This document shows, piece after piece, positions 58,001-64,000 of a stretch of 64,000 nucleotides of DNA (its first letter is position 1; the number at the start of each line of letters is the position of its first letter). Position numbers and translations under genes: made by a program. The DNA comes from Hsuehochloa calcarea (Eukaryota > Streptophyta > Magnoliopsida > Poales > Poaceae): NCBI GenBank assembly GCA_036346395.1, contig CM070594.1:13549385-13613384 (forward strand), given 5' to 3'. The notes beneath the pieces were generated by a model. The model searched no databases and was not told the DNA's origin. It worked only from the letters and a program-made list of their open reading frames with translations.

Positions 58001-58960
58001 TGCACACTCATAGAAACCGCGGCCATCACTGAAAGTACGGCCCAAGTATATACACGGCCCACGATAGGTCACGCTCCTGTGAGGACACGGGGCCCAGTTC
58101 CGGCCCATCTGGACTGCTTGTGAATTGAGCCCAGCTGCATGGCACCACGCGAGGCGAGGTCTCCACGTATGCCTCCGAGCGAGCCGTCTCATCCGCTGAC
58201 GTGTCCACGCGCCCACTAGGTCAACGCGCCCGCGGAAGTGGCTCCTGATCTTCCGCGCTCAAATGCTGGACGGTGGGTTGCTGCGCGAAACTTGGACGAA
58301 CCTGTTCCATCCATGGTTTTGCACGGTAAAAAAAAAAAGAGTGACGTACTATTTAGGGTATACGAGTTGAGAATACACTAAAAACACTTGCTTCTCCGAA
58401 TACGACAACGTGAAATATAATCGTGAGATGCACAGATTAAAGCTATAATTCGTATAATGCTGTAAACTTTTGTACTTTGTACTGTATGAACTTTGAATCT
58501 CTCTTCCCTCCCATCGAAAAGACGGAGTTTTCATAGGGAAAAAAAACTCAGGACGTGTTGAGCTAACGACCATGTGTATATCTCAATAATACAAGCAATG
58601 GAAACACGTTTGACAAATATACAAACAAAAAGACCACCGCAAAATGCCAAACGGAAAGATCACCGAGGGCAAGCAAGCAAGCAAAGATTTTTCTTCGGTT
58701 TCCCTCTCTGTTCTTCCCCACAAACAATCCCCTCCTCTGCTCCTACCTCCATGGCACCACCGCACTCCACATACATAGGAGCTCTCCTCTTCCTCCTCCC
58801 ACCCATGTCCATGCGCCCATCTCTCTCTTCCATCGCAACCTCTCGCACAGTCACGGCAACAGCTGACCATCACAAAGCTCAGCTCAGCTAGGTAGATAAC
58901 CACTAATCAGCCACACTAATCAAGTCTCCCTAAACTTAACCACGCTATTATTAACGGCTA
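58001..58960. other. Intergenic and promoter-side sequence of the lipase gene
   Basis: No gene is supported. Short frames on both strands near 58000-58216 and 58574-58903 lack recognisable domains. Confidence 0.5.
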
Positions 58961-59062
58961 ACTCGCGCCCGGAGATACGGCCGCGAGGCTTAACCGCCCG
59001 CCCACCTCCAAGAGAAGGGAGAGAGAAAGGTTTGGACTTTGGTGGAGGCCCTCCCCGAGGCC

Positions 59063-62000
59063 ATGGACGCCTTGAGGTTCGTGCGCGGCGCCCGGCCCGC
59101 CGCGCCGCCGCAGGCTCCGGTCACGACCGCCTCGGTGGCGGCGCCGCTGCTGCGGCTGTGGCCGCGCGGCGGCAGCGAGAGGCCGGGCGCTGCGGGCGGT
59201 GCCGTTCGGGGCGAGGAGGCGGAGGCGGAGAAGGAGGAGGAGGGGGCGGACGAGCGGAGGCAGGGCAACTGGGTGCTGCAGATGCTGCGGGTGCAGCCGC
59301 GGTGGGTGGAGGAAGCGGACGCGGAGGCCGCCGGCGGACAGGGAGCGGACGCCGCGAACGGCGTTGGTGTCGACAGGTGCGCTTCGTGCGGCGGCGGAGG
59401 CGAGGCCGAGGAGGAAGGCTGCGCTGTCGGGGAGGACGAGGAGAGCGATGGCAAGGTGTTCGACCGCGCGTCCTTCTCGAGGCTCCTGAGGAAGGTGTCG
59501 CTCGGGGAGGCCAAGGAGTACTCCAAGATGTCCTACCTCTGCAACATCGCCTACATGATCCCCAGGATTCAGGTACGATCACCGCAGCAATGCCAGTTGC
59601 TGCCATTCTTCCACGCCTTATTCACAGTTAATCGTTGCTGAATTACCTGTACGCAAAGACGATTGCTTTCGGTAAATTGTTCATGCCGCGTTCTTGTTCA
59701 TGCTGTAAATTTTCAACATCAATACAGGCGGTGGTATTTTTAGGAATGTTCAAGCTAAATTTAGTCTATTTTGTTTTGCTATTCTGCAAATTGTACTTCA
59801 TTTCTGGTCCCCTTGGGCTATTTGGCCTCGATTGTGGGGTCCTTCTGAAGAATATGTTAAGTTAGTGTCAGGTCTGCTCGGTGTAATTTCCATAAGCTAA
59901 CTCTTGGAATTTTACATGCTTGAGTCCCATTTTGTCTTTTGATGTCCATCAATCGGTCACTTGTCTTGAGCTGCTTTTGCGGCTTATGGATAGATTATCC
60001 ACGCATTTGGTTGTTTATTTGGTACTGATGTGGGTCATGATGTTATTGATTACACAAATACCTTATTGATCTATCTAATGTAACTAGGTTGTGGTTGCAA
60101 AATTTCCTACCTGACTCCAGTTTTCCCAACTTAGCAATTTCTCTACCTTCTCAGCCAAAATGTCTGCGAAGGTACAACTTGCGGTTTGTGACCTCATCAG
60201 TGCAAGAGAATGCCAGAACTAACCCTGCTCAGAAGCAGGAGCAGAGCACTGAGAAAGGTGAATCTCCAGATAAAAAATCTGAAGATATCAAGAATGCTGT
60301 GCCGGGGAGCAAGGAGGAGAAAGGAAGTGGCCTGGGGATAAATCCCTTTGGCGCATACCAAGTCGTGTCATCTGCTGCCTCGTATCTACATTCCCGGGCC
60401 ATGGGCATCATCCCCTTTGGTTCCAGGAATGATGGCAAGAATGATCCAACCATCATGGCCATTGTAAATGGTGAGAACGGTGAAGGTTTAACCTTGGACG
60501 AAGCCTCATTTGTGGCTACGACGAATTCAGTAACCTCCATGGTTGCCGCCAAGGAAGAAACAAGACAAGCTGTTGCAGACGATCTGAATTCTTCGAGATC
60601 CTGTCCTTGTGAGTGGTTTGTTTGCGATGATGATCAAAGCAGCACAAGATACTTTGTGGTTCAGGTAGAACTCGTGCCGATATCTCATGATATCAGTAAT
60701 TTTCTCTTTTCATACTGGTTTAATCCTGCAGCTTGTCTTGTTCAATCATGGTTTGCTTACTTAATCGGTAGGGCTCAGAGTCAATCGCTTCTTGGCAGGC
60801 CAACCTACTATTTGAACCCATCAAATTTGAGGTATGCTACTAGCTGTTGCTTACATTTTCAGTTGCAGGATTCCTCATGTACGATAGATGGAAATAAATC
60901 TCATGTCGGTAGTCAATCATTGTAGCGTCGACAGCTTCACTTAGTTCTGCATCATGGATACATCAAATGAATTCAATGATGCAGAAATGTTTGCATTTTT
61001 GAAATATTAGATGCAGATAGGAGGAGCTGACACACTCATGTAATCTCTGTACATTTGCTTATGTGGCCCAGGGACTCGATGTGCTCGTTCACAGGGGAAT
61101 ATATGAAGCAGCCAAGGGAATATATCACCAAATGTTACCATATGTCAAATCTCACTTGACAAGTAGTGGTAAATCCGCAGCATTGCGATTCACCGGTCAT
61201 TCTCTTGGCGGGAGTCTGGCTTTGCTTGTGAATCTAATGTTACTGATGAGAGGAGTGGCGCCTACTTCATCATTGTTGCCTGTTATAACATTTGGTGCGC
61301 CATGCATCATGTGTGGTGGTGACCACTTGCTTCGTAAACTCGGATTGCCGAAAAGCCATGTGCAGTCCATCACAATGCACCGAGATATTGTTCCTCGAGT
61401 ATTTTCTTGCAACTACCCTGACCATGTTGCTAACATTCTGAAGCTTGCCAATGGGAATTTCCGCAGTCACCCATGCCTCACAAACCAGGTAGATTAATGC
61501 ACTCGCATCTGATGACTTAGTTTTGTCCCTACACTGATAATTTCCAATACTTGACATGGAGAACAGATGGTAAGCACATCATTGGTTGCTTATCTGCTGA
61601 ATTGTAGTCCGAATGCTGAAAAGTTAATATGCTCACTCTTATATGATTATATGACTAAATCTGCATCCCCCCCGACACACACAAAAACCAAGCCATTTGA
61701 TGGATGCCATTTTTCTGAAGGTATTGAAAAATGCATTGGATCTTTACTGAATACTATGATGATTTGTAGGTGCCCTGCTCATATGCTATATGTGTACATA
61801 AATTTTACCAATGTGCAGTGTTTTCTATCTGTATTTCAGCATAGCAATCTTACATCAACCAATAATAGCTGTAACCTTTATCTGTAATTCACTGCAGAAA
61901 CTCTTGTACGCGCCCATGGGCGAGGTTTTTATCCTGCAGCCAGACAAGAGGCTATCCCCACACCACCACCTTCTCCCACCGGACAGTGGCATCTACCATC

Positions 62001-62428
62001 TGGGTGATTCGTCAGGCATCTCCCTGCGGCAGCTCCAGTCCGCCATATCCACCTTCTTCAACTCCCCGCACCCGCTGGAGATCCTCAAGGACGGCGGCGC
62101 CTACGGGCCCAAGGGGTCAGTGTACCGCGACCACGACGTGAACTCGTACCTGCGGTCGGTCCGGGCCGTGGTGCGCAAGGAGGTGCGGCGCCTCCGCGCG
62201 GCGGAGCGGGAGCGGTGGCGGCTCCTGTGGTGGCCGCTCGCCGTGCACGGCGTGCTGGCCGGCTCCATTGGCCATCAGCCGTGCGGCCACCTCGTGGACG
62301 CTGTGGTGCAGGGAGGGAGGGAGACGGTGAGCCGGGTCCGGAGGCACGCCCACCTGCTGTTGGTCTTGCTGTTGCCGGCAAAGCTGCTCGTCCTCGGCGC
62401 TCTCCTGGTCGTTAGATTGAGGTCATAG
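59063..62428 (+). CDS. Plastid lipase-like class-3 lipase (PLIP type), five exons, 675 aa
   Basis: Exons 59063-59572, 60155-60664, 60772-60831, 61072-61488 and 61898-62428, all phase 0 with GT-AG introns (for example TTCAG|GTACGA and CTCAG|CCAAAA), give 675 residues. The N-terminus is Arg/Ala-rich and fits a plastid transit peptide. An acidic linker follows, then AKEYSKMSYLCNIAYMIP (about 150), INPFGAYQVVSSAASYLHS (about 235), and the alpha/beta-hydrolase core: ANLLFEPIKFE, VHRGIYEAA, the nucleophile elbow GHSLGG (Ser about 404), Asp in HRDIVPR (about 465) and His in YRDHDVNSY (about 578), the full triad. Family knowledge: Arabidopsis PLIPs hydrolyse plastid glycerolipids, releasing fatty acids for oil or oxylipin synthesis. 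An in-frame ATG at 59039 is possible; 59063 is preferred because it opens MDALRF. Confidence 0.92.
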
Positions 62429-62949
62429 GTGATACATCGGTTCGTTCGTTCGTTCTATACACCACAATATATACATGATTCCTTTGTCCAACTTGGAATG
62501 CCAAATACGTGCCATGCCTAGATGCTGTGGCTACCTGTGAAACGGAATGGGGTTGACTGTATTTCGACATTCTCAGATAGATCAGAAGTTCAACAAACTC
62601 AAAACTGTCACCTCTTCCTTATTTTATTTTTGGGGTAAGATGTGGTGTTCTCTCTTCTGATACTGCCTTTTGTGTTCCTAGTCTATGTCCTGAGGTAAAA
62701 GGCTTGAGCTGTATGAGATAATCTCATATCTGGAGATGTTGATGCTAAAATGTATTAACTGCTAATAGGAGTGGAGCCAAAACCTACTCATCGAGACGAC
62801 TTGGCATTTAGATGTTGCTTAGCAAGGTGAAACAAAGACTCAAAGGAGTAGTAGACTTGAAGTAGTAGTCCTCGTTTGTAAACAAATGCAATGAACAGGC
62901 CGATCGCACACACGTGTAAACAAGAGAAGACGTGTGTACAGTCTATTAA
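62429..62949. other. 3' UTR and flank of the lipase gene
   Basis: A short GTTC tandem repeat lies at about 62440-62455. No further gene is seen. Confidence 0.55.
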
Positions 62950-64000
62950 TACGTCCCAATAGCATTGTACTGTCCTGTTTTCGGACGAAAATTTAAATTT
63001 TGTTTTGATTTTTTTATTTTCGCTCGTATTTCAAATTTGACTTTATTTTAAAAAATTCCTAACTTCCTCTAAGTTCAGGTTTTTGTTTCAAACCTCGTTT
63101 CAAATTCCAAATTCAAATTTTAGTTTGAATTTCCCTTTTTCCAAATTTTGAATACATTATTTTCTTCTTGGGCCGGTTTTTCTCCCAGCCCATCTCCCCT
63201 CTTGGGCCAGCCGTCGGCCTGCCACCTCCTCCATCCCTCCTGGCCCGGCCCGCTCGCCTCTTGGCCTGCTGCGCCTCTCCCGGCCCAACCGCCCCCTCTC
63301 TCCTTCTCTTCTCTCCCCTGGCCCAGCGCTGCGCTCCATCTCCCTTGCCCCTTCTTCCTCCTTCCGCCCCACCTTCTCTCTCTAGTGTGCAGTGCCGACG
63401 CCAGCGTCGTCCTCCTCTCTACCACCACCAGCTCCCACCTGCTCCCATCACCTTCGCGACTTGGCGCCCCTCCCCGCCTAGTCCCCTCATTGTTGTCCTC
63501 GCCGTCCTCGCACGCCTACCCCTGCCGGTCCGAGCGATGCCACGCGCCATCACCTGCTCGCCCGTCGCCATCGTCGCGTCAGTGAGACTGCTATGTCATC
63601 GCCGCCCCACGCCGCGCTCACCTCCGCGCGTAGAGCTGTCCATGCTGACGCCGCCTCGGGACCTCACGTCGCCCGAGCTCCCTCCAACGGTTCCCTTCGT
63701 TCCTCGCCGCCTATAAAGGCCCCGATTGCTCCCTTGTGCTCCCCGTCCCCCCTTGCTCTCTCCAAGCTCCCCTCTACCCCAGTGCCCCATTGCTCTCTCC
63801 TCTCTGTGCCACCAAGAGCCGAAGCTCCTGGTGTATTTTTCCGCTCTCTGGAATTACCGTCGAATCAACGCCGGAACTACCGCCCTTTCCGCTCTCCGGT
63901 ACTACCGCCCTCTCGCACCCCGATACTACTGCTCCTCCGGAACTACATTGGTTCCACTCGGTTCCACTCTCTCTCGCCTCCCAGACTACCGCCTTAGCCA
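62950..64000 (+). repeat. Gypsy-type LTR/leader sequence, truncated by the window
   Basis: Plus-strand counterpart of positions 1-480: CCTGTTTTCGGACGAAA at about 62973, the CCTCTAAG...TTTCAAACC block, repeated TTCAAATT motifs, GGGCC(A/G)G-rich sequence and a CT-rich promoter. TATAAAG at 63712-63718 is a convincing core promoter. After it, 63855-63990 carries several (G/C)GTACTACCG-like motifs. The long plus-strand frames here are CT-rich shadows. Confidence 0.55.
63712..63718 (+). promoter_or_regulatory. TATA box of the right-end repeat
   Basis: CTATAAAGGC after a long CT/GC-rich run, at a position and in a context typical of gypsy LTR promoters. Confidence 0.5.

Noticed and set aside
59121..59606. 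Pro/Arg-rich minus-strand frames over lipase exon 1
   Set aside because: Shadow of the GC-rich first exon.
63148..63997. Long Pro/Ser-rich plus-strand frames at the right end
   Set aside because: They run through LTR-like CT-rich sequence and its promoter; composition explains the openness.
1..64000. tRNA, rRNA or other structured RNA genes
   Set aside because: None recognised by eye; tRNA-like matches are only primer-binding sites of retrotransposons. A tRNAscan or Infernal run would be decisive.

Overview
The window is nuclear DNA of a grass. The evidence is GC-rich first exons, plant-only protein families, grass-type SIRE/Maximus-like copia and chromodomain gypsy retrotransposons, an Ac-like hAT transposon and a Tourist-like MITE. 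I cannot name the species. Four host genes are supported: a DUF1645 gene (2067-2900, +), the RPA 14-kDa subunit gene RPA3 (4818-6082, -, two coding exons), a small secreted DUF7731-type gene (55008-55976, -, four exons) and a plastid-lipase-like class-3 lipase (59063-62428, +, five exons). All four open with intact frames and consistent splice phases.

The region between RPA3 and the DUF7731 gene is almost entirely one nest of transposable elements. The outermost is an Ac-like hAT element (7675-52645, near-matching 8-bp target duplication). With its insertions removed it is about 4.76 kb, and its transposase reads across the insertion points. Into it went a short solo LTR (10456-11192), a SIRE-like copia element called CP1 here (12052-49368, inside the transposase reading frame), and a chromovirus solo LTR (49712-51860). 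CP1's extra ORF is split by an LTR of a second copia family (20695-46928, perfect TATTC duplication). A full copy of that same family, CP2 (minus strand, 21360-45843), sits inside that LTR. CP2 in turn holds a chromodomain gypsy element, GY1 (31969-41239), and a related largely non-coding gypsy derivative, GY2 (about 22.8-31.4 kb). GY2 carries a solo LTR in reverse orientation (28553-30684, perfect GTTTT duplication). The longest chain is hAT > CP1 > LTR > CP2 > GY2 > solo LTR.

All transposon proteins here are broken by stops, frameshifts or deletions. The least routine signals are an array of small covarying hairpins shared by the chromovirus LTRs, CGGT-N3-ACCG palindromes packed in two unrelated copia LTR families (one form also at the right end of the window), an LTR with a polypurine tract on one side and a primer-binding site on the other, and dense 1-2-base deletions in GY1 pol beside well-preserved LTRs. 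The two ends of the window carry related gypsy-type sequence in opposite orientations. All alignments, domain calls and identities were made by eye; no search was run.
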